Made by a program: the position numbers and the translations under genes. Source: JB111 sp052093225 (GTDB taxonomy: Bacteria; Actinomycetota; Actinomycetes; Actinomycetales; Actinomycetaceae). From it: a stretch of DNA of 64,000 nt. Every line of letters starts with the position of its first letter. The stretch's first letter is position 1. Below, in pieces: positions 17,123 to 24,433 of this stretch. Where the stretch lies: positions 1-64,000 of the forward strand of contig JBQDDG010000014.1 in NCBI GenBank assembly GCA_052093225.1. Direction: 5' to 3'. The notes beneath the pieces were generated by a model. It searched no databases and was not told the DNA's origin. It saw only the letters and a program-made list of their open reading frames with translations.

Positions 17123-17281
17123 GGCCCACCTCTCCTCGATGCCCGACGCCGGTACTCGCCGTCGGGTCCCGTCACCATCGTGCGTGGTCGGGTCGGGCGC
17201 GGCAACACCGCCTGCCAGGGTTCGCGTGCGGCGCCCGGCGAGCGCTGCGGGAAGCCGCGCGGGCGCCGAGCCGTGCGGCGG

Positions 17282-17379
17282 GGGCAGGCCGGGCCACGCG
17301 GGGGTGCAGGCCGGGCCGCGCGTCAGGCGCCAGGACGGGCGTCAGGCGTTCAGTCCGGGCGTCAGACGTTCAGGCCGGA
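17282..17379. repeat. Short tandem repeats ending across a GNAT stop codon
   Basis: Two copies of a 20-21-bp unit (GCAGGCCGGGCCRCGCG core, 17282-17320) are followed by three 19-20-bp units beginning CGTCAG (17321-17339, 17340-17359, 17360-17379). The stop codon of the minus-strand GNAT gene (17370-17372) lies inside the last unit. Confidence 0.75.
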
Positions 17380-17993
17380 CGCTCGATCGCGAAGAGCTCG
17401 GACTCCGTGTCGTAGAAGTCGGTGGTCCGGCCCTGCGCGCGCATGCCGATCCGCTGTGCGACCGCCTGCGAGGCCGCGTTGTCCGGGTGCGTGACCGCGA
17501 GGACGCGGCCCAGGCCGCCCGCCCACGCATGATCGAGGACGGCGCGCGCCGCCTCGCTCGCGTAGCCCCTGCCCCAGTGGTCCGGGTGCAGGTGCCAGCC
17601 GATCTCGAGGTGGCCCGACGGCGGTCGCGACCCTTCCGTGGAGCTTGCCGGCAGGTCGACGAGCAGCACGGCTCCAACGGGTCGCTCCTCGACCGTGATC
17701 GCCCAGATGCCTCGGGGTGCGCCGCCGGCCATCCGGACCCGCCAGCGCGCGAGGCGGCCGTGCGCCGCCTCCTCCGTGGTGATCTCCGTGCCCGGGCCGC
17801 CCGACCAGCGCGCCACCTCGCTGCGCGAGTAGATGTCGCGCACGAACGGCGCGTCCGCGGGCCCCCAGGGGCGCAGCACGAGGCGGGCGGTGGTGAGTAC
17901 GGGGACGGCGGACGTGTCGTGGCGCTGCGTCGGCGTGGGCGTGGGCGTCGTGGTCGGCGGCGGCGTCGGCCCGGGGTCGTGCCGGCTCGTCAT
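17370..17993 (-). CDS. GNAT family N-acetyltransferase (RimJ/RimL-like)
   Basis: The product is 207 aa. After a Pro/Thr-rich tail of about 28 residues comes a standard GNAT domain: 'LTTARLVLRPWGPADAPFV', the acetyl-CoA loop in 'HPDHWGRGYASEAARAVLDHA', and 'HPDNAASQAVAQRIGM'. This is the RimJ/RimL type that acetylates protein N-termini or small amines. The minus-strand TACGCT (plus 18000-18005) 6 nt before the ATG suggests leaderless expression. Confidence 0.88.
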   Translation of the reverse strand: MTSRHDPGPTPPPTTTPTPTPTQRHDTSAVPVLTTARLVLRPWGPADAPFVRDIYSRSEVARWSGGPGTEITTEEAAHGRLARWRVRMAGGAPRGIWAITVEERPVGAVLLVDLPASSTEGSRPPSGHLEIGWHLHPDHWGRGYASEAARAVLDHAWAGGLGRVLAVTHPDNAASQAVAQRIGMRAQGRTTDFYDTESELFAIERPA

Positions 17994-18065
17994 CGCACCA
18001 GCGTACGGAGGCCGTCCACCGGGATCGGGGTCCGTGCCGGGCGCCGCGCCACGTAGGCTCGGGGC

Positions 18066-18680
18066 ATGCCAACCGATCCGACGGCGGACGGCCTTGCTCG
18101 TCGGGCGTCGGGCCGGCCGGACTGGGCCACGATCCCCAACGTCGTCACCCTGCTCCGCTTCCTCCTGCTCGGCCCCGCCTGCTGGGTCATCGTCGACGAT
18201 CCCGAGGGAAGCTGGGTACCGCCGGTGCTCGTCGGCGTGTGGGCCGTCACGGACTGGGTCGACGGTCTCCTCGCCCGGGCCCTGAACCAGCAGTCCCGCA
18301 CCGGCGAGATCCTCGACCCCCTGGCCGACCGCATCGGCATCTCGCTCGTCGTCATCTCCCTCGGCGTCGCGGGCGCGCTCAGCTGGGTGCCCGTCGCGAT
18401 CATCGTCCTCGTGGACGTGCTCGTGCTCCTCCTCGCCGGCCGGGCCGCGCAGCAGGGCCGTATGCGCGTGACGTACGTGGGCAAGGTACGGACCGCGCTG
18501 CTGTTCCTCGCGATCTGCGCGATCGTCCTCGGCATCTCCGTCTGGCCCGAGATCCACGGTCCCGGCCGCGTGCTCCTGTGGGTCGGCGCGGCGCTCCACA
18601 TCTACTCCGCGACCCTCTACATCCGCGCCGCACGCCTCGGGACCGGCCCGGCCGTGCGCGAGCGCCCGCAGTCCGACTGA
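18066..18680 (+). CDS. CDP-alcohol phosphatidyltransferase
   Basis: The product is 204 aa with about five TM segments. The diagnostic D-G-x2-A-R-x8-G-x3-D-x3-D motif is complete: 'TDWVDGLLARALNQQSRTG' followed by EILDPLADR. These enzymes join a CDP-activated lipid to an alcohol (glycerol phosphate, inositol phosphate and others). The acceptor is not readable, although PgsA-like is most probable by size. ATG 18066 lies 6 nt after TAGGCT. Confidence 0.93.
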   Translation: MPTDPTADGLARRASGRPDWATIPNVVTLLRFLLLGPACWVIVDDPEGSWVPPVLVGVWAVTDWVDGLLARALNQQSRTGEILDPLADRIGISLVVISLGVAGALSWVPVAIIVLVDVLVLLLAGRAAQQGRMRVTYVGKVRTALLFLAICAIVLGISVWPEIHGPGRVLLWVGAALHIYSATLYIRAARLGTGPAVRERPQSD

Positions 18681-18808
18681 CACCGCCCGAGCTCCTGCCC
18701 GGCGGGCACGCGCCGGGAGCGCGGGAACACCGCTCTTCGGACCGGCCACCCAGGCACCTGGCACTCAGGACGGCCGAACGGACCGTCCGGACCTGGGAGA
18801 CTTCGTCC

Positions 18809-19537
18809 ATGGCGAGGTCCACGGAGCGGCGCACGGCGCGCACGCTGCCCCATCCGTTCACGACGGCTCTGCGGCAGCTCTTCGCCGCCCTCGTCGTCGC
18901 CGTTCTGCTCGCCGTGCTCCTCATCGCCGGCATCTCCATGGCGCTGCGGCGAAGCTTCGCCATCGACCTCGGTGACCTGCCGGACGTCGCGCTGTGGGTG
19001 GGCCTCGGCGTCGGCGGGCTCGTGCTGGTCGCCGCGTCCGTGGGGATCGCACGGTCGACCCGCCTGCACCTCTACCTCCGTCGCGCCGCGCGGCCGCCGC
19101 GCAACCCCGCGGCGCCCCGGCAGCCCGTGGACCGCATGACCGAGCGGCTGCTCACGGACATCGACCACTCGGACCTCGGCCTGCGGGACCTCCGTTTCCG
19201 GATGGTGGCGGTGGACCGGGGTGCGTTCGCGGTCGCCTACATGACGCCCGAGTACCACATCGACCGCACACCGACGATCGCGCCCCTGCGGCTCGGGGAC
19301 CCGGCGCGGGCCGCGCTCGGCACGGTGGGGTGGCTCGAGCCCGAGCGCCGCACGATCGGCTCCGAGGGCGAGTGGCAGTACCGGGGCAAGGAGTACACGG
19401 GCATCGGCGCCGACCTCGCCGACAACCCCGGGATCCCGCTCGACGCCGGCAAGATCGCCGTGCTGCTGACGAGCGGGGACGAGTCGCTGGCCGCCCCGGT
19501 GCGCGAGCTCGTCACGCGGGCGCGCGCGCTGGCCTGA
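18809..19537 (+). CDS. Hypothetical membrane protein
   Basis: The product is 242 aa. Two TM segments (about 22-45 and 57-77) are followed by a soluble domain with no motif I recognise. GGGAGA precedes the ATG. There is no close operon partner, and the downstream side runs into an assembly gap 30 bp later. Confidence 0.7.
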   Translation: MARSTERRTARTLPHPFTTALRQLFAALVVAVLLAVLLIAGISMALRRSFAIDLGDLPDVALWVGLGVGGLVLVAASVGIARSTRLHLYLRRAARPPRNPAAPRQPVDRMTERLLTDIDHSDLGLRDLRFRMVAVDRGAFAVAYMTPEYHIDRTPTIAPLRLGDPARAALGTVGWLEPERRTIGSEGEWQYRGKEYTGIGADLADNPGIPLDAGKIAVLLTSGDESLAAPVRELVTRARALA

Positions 19538-19567
19538 GGGGCCTCAGCCGCGGCCGGTGACCACCGG

Positions 19568-19667
19568 NNNNNNNNNNNNNNNNNNNNNNNNNNNNNNNNN
19601 NNNNNNNNNNNNNNNNNNNNNNNNNNNNNNNNNNNNNNNNNNNNNNNNNNNNNNNNNNNNNNNNNNN
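19568..19667. other. Assembly gap (100 N)
   Basis: A run of 100 N. The sequences on its two sides do not overlap, so the true length is unknown. Confidence 1.
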
Positions 19668-19670
19668 CTC

Positions 19671-19853
19671 TCAGCAGCCGTCGGGGCCGCAGGCCGGGGC
19701 GTCGGTGAGGTCGACCCCGGGGAGCACGAGACCGCCGGGCACGAGCGGTGTGAGCGGTGCTGGACTGCCCGCGGCAAGGGTGCGCTCCTCCGCCGCGCCG
19801 TCCAGGTCCGGGACGGCGCCGGGGCCGGCGGCGTCGGCGTCCACCGGGCTCAC
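19671..19853 (-). CDS. Small unknown protein ending in CGPDGC, coupled to DsbA-like gene
   Basis: This is a 60-aa frame starting at GTG 19853, which overlaps the DsbA-like stop codon (GTGA). The frame is Pro/Gly/Asp/Leu-rich with GC-biased third positions, and it ends 'DAPACGPDGC', placing two cysteines at the very C-terminus. I do not recognise the family. Overlap with a thiol oxidoreductase and a C-terminal Cys pair suggest a redox link, but this is inference. Confidence 0.5.
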   Translation of the reverse strand: MSPVDADAAGPGAVPDLDGAAEERTLAAGSPAPLTPLVPGGLVLPGVDLTDAPACGPDGC

Positions 19854-20563
19854 CGGGCAGCCTCCGTGGCCGGGTCGCTCCCCGCCCCCGGCTCCTCGCC
19901 GCGCTCGGCGGCGACCTGCGCGAGCACCTGGGCGAAGGCGTCCTTCTCCTGGGCACCCGAGACGCCGTACTTGCCGTCGAGCACGAAGAACGGCACGCCC
20001 TGGATGCCGTACGCGCGGGCCTGCGCGATGTCGGCCTGCACCTCGTCCGACCGCGCGTCGTTGCGCAGCTCGTCGGTGACCGCCGCGGCGTCGAGGCCGA
20101 CCTCCGCGGCGAGCGAGGCGAGGACCTCGACGTCGGAGAGGTTCTTCCCCTCGACGAAGTAGGCCTTGAGGAGGCGCTCCTTCATCTCGGCCTGGAGGCC
20201 GTGGCTCTTCGCGTGGTGGATGACCTGGTGCGCCCGCAGGGTGTTGACGTGCACCACCGAGTCGAAGTCGTACTCGAGCCCGACCCCCGCCGCGATCTGG
20301 GTGACGCGCTCGAGCATCTGCTCGACCTGGTCGGTCCCCATGCCCTTGCGCTCGGCGAGGAACTCCGTCGTGGAGCCGGCCAAGTCGACCGGCGTGTCCG
20401 GGGAGAGCTCGAACGAGTGGTAGGTGACCTCGACGTCGGGGGCGTCCGGGTGCTGCTCGCGGAACTGCGTGAGGCCGGCCTCGAACTTCCTCTTGCCGAT
20501 GTAGCACCAGGGGCAGGCGATGTCGGACCAGATGTCGACGGCGATGGGGGACGTGGCGTTCAC
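19850..20563 (-). CDS. DsbA family oxidoreductase (FrnE-like)
   Basis: The product is 237 aa. The active-site dithiol is in 'WSDIACPWCYIGKRKFE' near the N-terminus, with no signal peptide, so it is cytoplasmic. The helical insert and the late 'GIQGVPFFVLDGKYGVSGAQ' cis-Pro region match FrnE-type DsbA proteins linked to oxidative stress or polyketide chemistry. GTG 20563 is preferred over the upstream ATG because GAGGAG lies 5 nt before it. Confidence 0.92.
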   Translation of the reverse strand: MNATSPIAVDIWSDIACPWCYIGKRKFEAGLTQFREQHPDAPDVEVTYHSFELSPDTPVDLAGSTTEFLAERKGMGTDQVEQMLERVTQIAAGVGLEYDFDSVVHVNTLRAHQVIHHAKSHGLQAEMKERLLKAYFVEGKNLSDVEVLASLAAEVGLDAAAVTDELRNDARSDEVQADIAQARAYGIQGVPFFVLDGKYGVSGAQEKDAFAQVLAQVAAERGEEPGAGSDPATEAAR

Positions 20564-20629
20564 GGGCGCTCCTCGGGACGGGGGTTCTCCCCCGGTCAAG
20601 GCGCGAGCTCCCCGGGACATTCCCTCCGG

Positions 20630-20866
20630 TCAGCCCAGGCCGACGGCGAGGCCGATCGCGGCAGCGAGGCCGGTGACGATCGCGCCCAGGGCGACGGTGC
20701 GGTCGCGGCCGGTCGCGGCGCCGTCGTAGTCGGCGAGGTCGAGGACGGCCAGGCGGCCCGGCGTGATGCTGTGCCGGCTCATGCGGGCCTCCATCTCGCT
20801 CGGCGAGGCCGGGGTGCGGGGGGCGTCGTCACGGCTGGGGACGGTGCGCTCGATGGTCGTGCTCAT
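20630..20866 (-). CDS. Small single-TM protein, divergent from MarR
   Basis: The product is 78 aa: a charged N-terminal half (with 'SEMEARMSRHSITPGRLAVLDLADYDG') and one C-terminal TM helix of about 22 residues rich in Ala, Gly and Leu. AGAAG precedes ATG 20866. It is divergent from the MarR gene across an AT-rich region with candidate operators, so it may be MarR-controlled. No family is recognised. Confidence 0.65.
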   Translation of the reverse strand: MSTTIERTVPSRDDAPRTPASPSEMEARMSRHSITPGRLAVLDLADYDGAATGRDRTVALGAIVTGLAAAIGLAVGLG

Positions 20867-21018
20867 GATGGTTCTCTTCTCTCGGCGCAGGCGCGCCGTG
20901 GTCACGCTGCGCGAGGCGCGCAGTCCTGCTCGGGGGTGGGCCCTCGGCGCGGCGGTGACCTGGTCGTCCGCGGACGTGGAACGAGCTCTGGCCCCGCTCC
21001 ACGTCGAACGCTTCAACA

Positions 21019-21076
21019 TCAAACAGTTTATCCCGCGGCGCTCCGATCGTCAAACATTTCAGCCTTGAACTATCCT
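21019..21076. promoter_or_regulatory. AT-rich MarR promoter with repeated TCAAACA motif
   Basis: TCAAACAGTTT (21019-21029) and TCAAACATTTC (21050-21060) are direct repeats 31 bp apart, about three helical turns. TATCCT (21071-21076) lies 6 nt before the MarR ATG. The second repeat overlaps the expected -35 position, as for an autorepressor. Confidence 0.55.
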
Positions 21077-21082
21077 TGGTGG

Positions 21083-21631
21083 ATGCATGACCGGGTGAGC
21101 GACTACCTCGACCAGTGGCGCGCCGTGCGTCCGGGCCTCGACCTCGCGCCGATGAGCGTGACGGGGCGCGTCTCGCGGGCCGCGGACCTCCTCGCGCAGT
21201 CGATGCGCGGCTTCTTCGCCGAGCACGACGTGCAGCCCGGGGAGTACGACGTCCTTTCCGCCCTGCGCCGCGCCGGGGAGCCCTACACGCTCACCGCGGG
21301 CGCCCTCACCGACAGCATGATGGTGACCGCCGGTGCGATGACGAACCGGCTCTCTCGGCTCGAGGAGAAGGGGCTCGTCGAGCGGGCGACCGACCCGGGC
21401 AACCGGCGCAGCGTCCTCGTCAGCCTCACCGGCGCGGGGAGGGACGCCATCGAGGAGCTCGTCGTCGCGCACACCGCCGCGGAGGGCGAGCTGCTCGGCG
21501 CGCTGGACCGCGCGGACCTCGACCGGCTCGCCGACCTGCTCGAGCTCCTGCTCGCCGGGCTCGGGGACCGCTCCCGGGCCCGCGGCGACCGGACAGGCGA
21601 CGACGAGGACCCCGACCGGGCCGGCGACTGA
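21083..21631 (+). CDS. MarR family transcriptional regulator
   Basis: The product is 182 aa. A winged helix is clear: 'EYDVLSALRRAGEPYTLTAGAL', 'MVTAGAMTNRLSRLEEKGLV' (recognition helix) and 'RATDPGNRRSVLVSLTGAGR' (the wing, with the D-x-R-x3-V/L pattern). ATG 21083 directly follows a -10 by 6 nt, so the message is likely leaderless. The target is probably its own promoter and the divergent small membrane protein. Confidence 0.92.
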   Translation: MHDRVSDYLDQWRAVRPGLDLAPMSVTGRVSRAADLLAQSMRGFFAEHDVQPGEYDVLSALRRAGEPYTLTAGALTDSMMVTAGAMTNRLSRLEEKGLVERATDPGNRRSVLVSLTGAGRDAIEELVVAHTAAEGELLGALDRADLDRLADLLELLLAGLGDRSRARGDRTGDDEDPDRAGD

Positions 21632-21651
21632 GACCTTCTAGACTCCGGCGC

Positions 21652-21939
21652 ATGGAGCTCGAGTTCTCCGGCGAGATCATCCACTGGCGGGGTCCCGCAC
21701 CCTTCCTCTTCGTGCCGGTCCCGCCCGGGGCGCGCGAGGACATCCGGTCCGTCGCGCGCGAGGTGTCCTACGGCTGGGGCGTCATCCCTGTGACCGCACG
21801 GATCGGCGGCACCACCTTCACCACCTCGCTCTTCCCCCGCGACGGCGGCTACCTCGTCCCCGTCAAGGTCGCCGTGCAGCGCGTGGAGGAGGTCGACCTC
21901 GGGGACACGGTCACCGTCCACCTGACCATCGACGTCTGA
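21652..21939 (+). CDS. DUF1905 protein
   Basis: The product is 95 aa. 'FSGEIIHWRGPAPFLFVPVP' and 'SYGWGVIPVTARIGGTTFTTSLFPRDGGYLVPVK' (two blocks) match DUF1905, a small beta-barrel family of unknown function often fused to or beside YdeI/OmdA-like proteins. ATG 21652 is 7 nt after TAGACT. Confidence 0.85.
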   Translation: MELEFSGEIIHWRGPAPFLFVPVPPGAREDIRSVAREVSYGWGVIPVTARIGGTTFTTSLFPRDGGYLVPVKVAVQRVEEVDLGDTVTVHLTIDV

Positions 21940-21945
21940 CCCTCG

Positions 21946-22155
21946 CCGCGACCCGATGCCCCGGTGACGGGACTACGGGACCGCGCTCGTCGGCGTCGTG
22001 NNNNNNNNNNNNNNNNNNNNNNNNNNNNNNNNNNNNNNNNNNNNNNNNNNNNNNNNNNNNNNNNNNNNNNNNNNNNNNNNNNNNNNNNNNNNNNNNNNNN
22101 CCGCGACCCGATGCCCCGGTGACGGGACTACGGGACCGCGCTCGTCGGCGTCGTG
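21946..22155. other. Gap (22001-22100) flanked by an identical 55-bp sequence
   Basis: Bases 21946-22000 and 22101-22155 are identical over 55 bp, each directly abutting the N run. This is what a scaffolder leaves when two contigs that overlap by one k-mer are joined with a nominal gap. The real chromosome very likely has only one copy and no gap here. Confidence 0.85.
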
Positions 22156-22709
22156 GCCCCCGCCCAGACCGGGTCACCCGGCCCGAGCACGTCGTAGACC
22201 GCGGTGACGAGGCTGCCGCTGCGCGCCACCTCCCGCAGCTCGAGGGCGAGCCGGCGGGGCAGCAGCGGGCGGCCCGCGCCCAGCGTGGCCGCGGCGATCG
22301 AGACGCGGAGCTCGTCGAGCAGTCCGGCGTCCGCCAGCTGGCCCGCGAGGTCTCCCCCGCCGACGACCCACACGTCCTTGCCGCCGGCCGCCGCCACCAG
22401 GCGCCGGTGGATCTCGCGCACGTCGCCCTTGACGAACCTCACGTCCGCTCCATCGGGGGCGGCGAGATCGGCGTGCGTGGCCACGAAGGACGGCAGGTCG
22501 TAGGGCCACGCGCCGTCACCGAGCTCACTGCGCACCCACTCGTACGTCGTGCGGCCCATGAGCAGGGCCCCCACGCGGCCGACGAGCTCCTCGTAGTCCT
22601 TCGTCACCGCGTCGTCATGCTCCTGGACGAAGAGCCAGGCCAGCGAGTCGTGCTCGTCCGCGAGGAATCCGTCCAGCGTGGTCGCCGTGTAGTACACCGT
22701 CCGCGTCAT
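22128..22709 (-). CDS. RibD C-terminal / dihydrofolate reductase-like family protein
   Basis: The product is 193 aa. 'VYYTATTLDGFLADEHDSLAWL' and 'GALLMGRTTYEWV', followed by 'VWVVGGGDLAGQLADAGLLDEL(R)', are the standard blocks of the RibD_C/YyaP-like NADPH-binding family. Substrate is unknown. The last ten codons lie in the 55-bp sequence repeated across the assembly gap. This copy is intact, so the product is unaffected if the gap collapses. Confidence 0.9.
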   Translation of the reverse strand: MTRTVYYTATTLDGFLADEHDSLAWLFVQEHDDAVTKDYEELVGRVGALLMGRTTYEWVRSELGDGAWPYDLPSFVATHADLAAPDGADVRFVKGDVREIHRRLVAAAGGKDVWVVGGGDLAGQLADAGLLDELRVSIAAATLGAGRPLLPRRLALELREVARSGSLVTAVYDVLGPGDPVWAGATTPTSAVP

Positions 22710-22767
22710 GACGCCACCGTCGCACCCGGGGCCGACACCGGCAGGCGGGGCTCATACCGGTCGCCGC

Positions 22768-23418
22768 CTATCTCCCGACGTCCTGGTCCTCCAGTGCGGC
22801 CACGAGCTCACGCAGGCCCGCCGGCGTGGCACCCAGCTGGCCCACGGGCTCGTCGACGAGCGTGTCGGCCCGGGTGCGGTCGATCGCGGCGTCACCACCA
22901 CCGTCCCCGGGGCGCTGGAAGACGATCGCATCGAGGTCGCCGATCGTGGCGAGCAGGAGCGCGCCCCGGTCGCGGACGGCCTCCGGCCACGCGTCGCCGT
23001 CGAGCGCCGGGTCGACGGAGGTCCAGTCGATGACGAGCAGGACCCGCGGTCCCGTCTCGATACTCAGGGTGTATCCGCCGAGCTCGCCGATCCCGGCGGC
23101 GTCGAGCAGCTCCACCACCGCGGAACGGTCCTCGACCGTCGCGGTCCGGGCGGCGTCGAGCCCCTCGACGTCGACGGTCTCCGTCAGCTCCGCCGGACCG
23201 CCGGTACGGAAGGTGGAGACGGCGCCGTCGGGCTCCACGGCCGGTGCCGTCGGCTCCTGCGCAGGCAGACCGCCCTGCGCCTCACCGCCGCCCCCCTCCT
23301 GCGGCCAGGCGACCACCATCGTGGGGATCGCCCGGTCGTCCGCGCTCCCGCACGCGCCGGTGCCGAGCAGGGCGAGCGTGCTCCCGAGCGCGGCTACCGA
23401 CCGGGTCGACGCGATCAT
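22768..23418 (-). CDS. Probable lipoprotein of unknown function
   Basis: The product is 216 aa from ATG 23418. The N-terminus 'MIASTRSVAALGSTLALLG' followed by TGACGS has a hydrophobic core and a lipobox-like T-G-A-C. The mature part holds a D/E-rich region and 'TLSIETGPRVLLVIDWTSVDP', with no motif I recognise. It is probably anchored outside the cytoplasmic membrane. Confidence 0.65.
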   Translation of the reverse strand: MIASTRSVAALGSTLALLGTGACGSADDRAIPTMVVAWPQEGGGGEAQGGLPAQEPTAPAVEPDGAVSTFRTGGPAELTETVDVEGLDAARTATVEDRSAVVELLDAAGIGELGGYTLSIETGPRVLLVIDWTSVDPALDGDAWPEAVRDRGALLLATIGDLDAIVFQRPGDGGGDAAIDRTRADTLVDEPVGQLGATPAGLRELVAALEDQDVGR

Positions 23419-23478
23419 TGCCTCATGGTGGCACGCGGCGCGCGCCGGCACAGATCGCGTCGGGCCCGTCCGCCGGGG

Positions 23479-23566
23479 CGCCCGGGAGCGGCCCGGTCAG
23501 CGCCCGGGAGCGGCCCGGTCAGTGCTCGGGACCAGCCCGGTCAGTGCTCGGGACCAGGCCGGTCAG
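23479..23566. repeat. Four tandem 22-bp repeats across the SRPBCC stop codon
   Basis: Units are 23479-23500, 23501-23522, 23523-23544 and 23545-23566. Units 1 and 2 are identical; 3 and 4 differ from each other at one base. Each contains an imperfect CCGGG...CCCGG-type dyad. The SRPBCC stop codon (23563-23565) is in unit 4. Confidence 0.9.
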
Positions 23567-24051
23567 CGCTCCGCGAGGACCTCGTCGATCTGGTTGATCG
23601 CCGAGGTCGTCCCCTCCTCGACCCCCATCTCGACGACCGTGCGCAGCCCGTCCTCGGTGTCGTAGACGCTGGTGAACACGGCGCGGGTCCCGGTGCCGTC
23701 GGGCTCGAACCGGTACGTGCACGACGCGACCGGCATGGTCTCGACGGGGCGGAGGTCGGCGTCGGCGAACCCGTCCCGGAAGCTGAACCGGTGCGGCTCC
23801 TCGACGTCGGTGATCTCCCACCACCCGCCGAACCTGTCGCCGTCGGGGCCGGTCATGTAGTAGCGCGACCGGGCACCGGGCGTGAGCTCGTGCTCGACGA
23901 ACGTGGCGGGGTAGTCCGGCGGTCCCCAGACCTGCTCGAGCCGGCGCGGGTCGGCGTACAGCGCCCACACCGCCTCGACGGGCGCGTCGAAGTACGCCGT
24001 GATGGTGATCGTCCTGGTCGTGACGTCGGTCGTGATGTCGGTGACGGGCAT
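23563..24051 (-). CDS. SRPBCC/AHSA1 domain protein
   Basis: The product is 162 aa. 'ITAYFDAPVEAVWALYADPRRLEQVWGPPDYPATF' (in parts) is the classic opening of activator-of-Hsp90-ATPase-like SRPBCC proteins, and the length is right for a single domain. It begins 1 bp after the ArsR gene stop and is co-transcribed with it, a pairing seen in many actinobacteria. Confidence 0.9.
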   Translation of the reverse strand: MPVTDITTDVTTRTITITAYFDAPVEAVWALYADPRRLEQVWGPPDYPATFVEHELTPGARSRYYMTGPDGDRFGGWWEITDVEEPHRFSFRDGFADADLRPVETMPVASCTYRFEPDGTGTRAVFTSVYDTEDGLRTVVEMGVEEGTTSAINQIDEVLAER

Positions 24052-24052
24052 G

Positions 24053-24400
24053 TCAGGTCTCCTCCGGGTCGGGCCGCCTCGCGAGCAGCTCGTCGATGCG
24101 TTCGACGCGGCCTCTCCAGATCCCCTCCAGCTCGTCGAGCAGGGAGGCGACCGACCGGACCGCCGTGACGTCGCCGCTGGCGAGCTGCTCGCGACCGCTG
24201 CGCCGCTTGACGAGCAGACCCGCCCTCTCGAGGACGCGGACGTGCTTCTGGACCGCGGCGAAGCTCATGTCGTAGCGCGCCGCGAGCGCCGTGACCGAGT
24301 GTTCCCCGGCCAGGACCCTGCGCAGGATGTCGCGCCTGGTCCGGTCGGCGAGGGCGTGGAGCCGGGCGTCCGCCCGGTCCTCGTCGTCCGCCTCGGCCAC
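24053..24400 (-). CDS. ArsR-type winged-helix regulator
   Basis: The product is 115 aa. 'LHALADRTRRDILRRVLAGEHSVTALAARYDMS' then 'AVQKHVRVLERAGLLVKRRSGRE' is the ArsR HTH and wing. No cysteine metal site is present, matching the subgroup paired with AHSA1 proteins. GTG 24400 is favoured over GTG 24406 because TAAGTT (minus strand, plus 24407-24412) lies 6 nt before it. Confidence 0.92.
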   Translation of the reverse strand: MAEADDEDRADARLHALADRTRRDILRRVLAGEHSVTALAARYDMSFAAVQKHVRVLERAGLLVKRRSGREQLASGDVTAVRSVASLLDELEGIWRGRVERIDELLARRPDPEET

Positions 24401-24410
24401 CCCCACAACT

Positions 24411-24428
24411 TACAACCGTTTGGTTGTA
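24411..24428. promoter_or_regulatory. ArsR operator
   Basis: The perfect dyad TACAACC-GTTT-GGTTGTA overlaps the -10 region of the ArsR gene, in a short AT-rich island. Position and symmetry fit autorepression by the ArsR protein. Confidence 0.7.
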
Positions 24429-24433
24429 GATTG

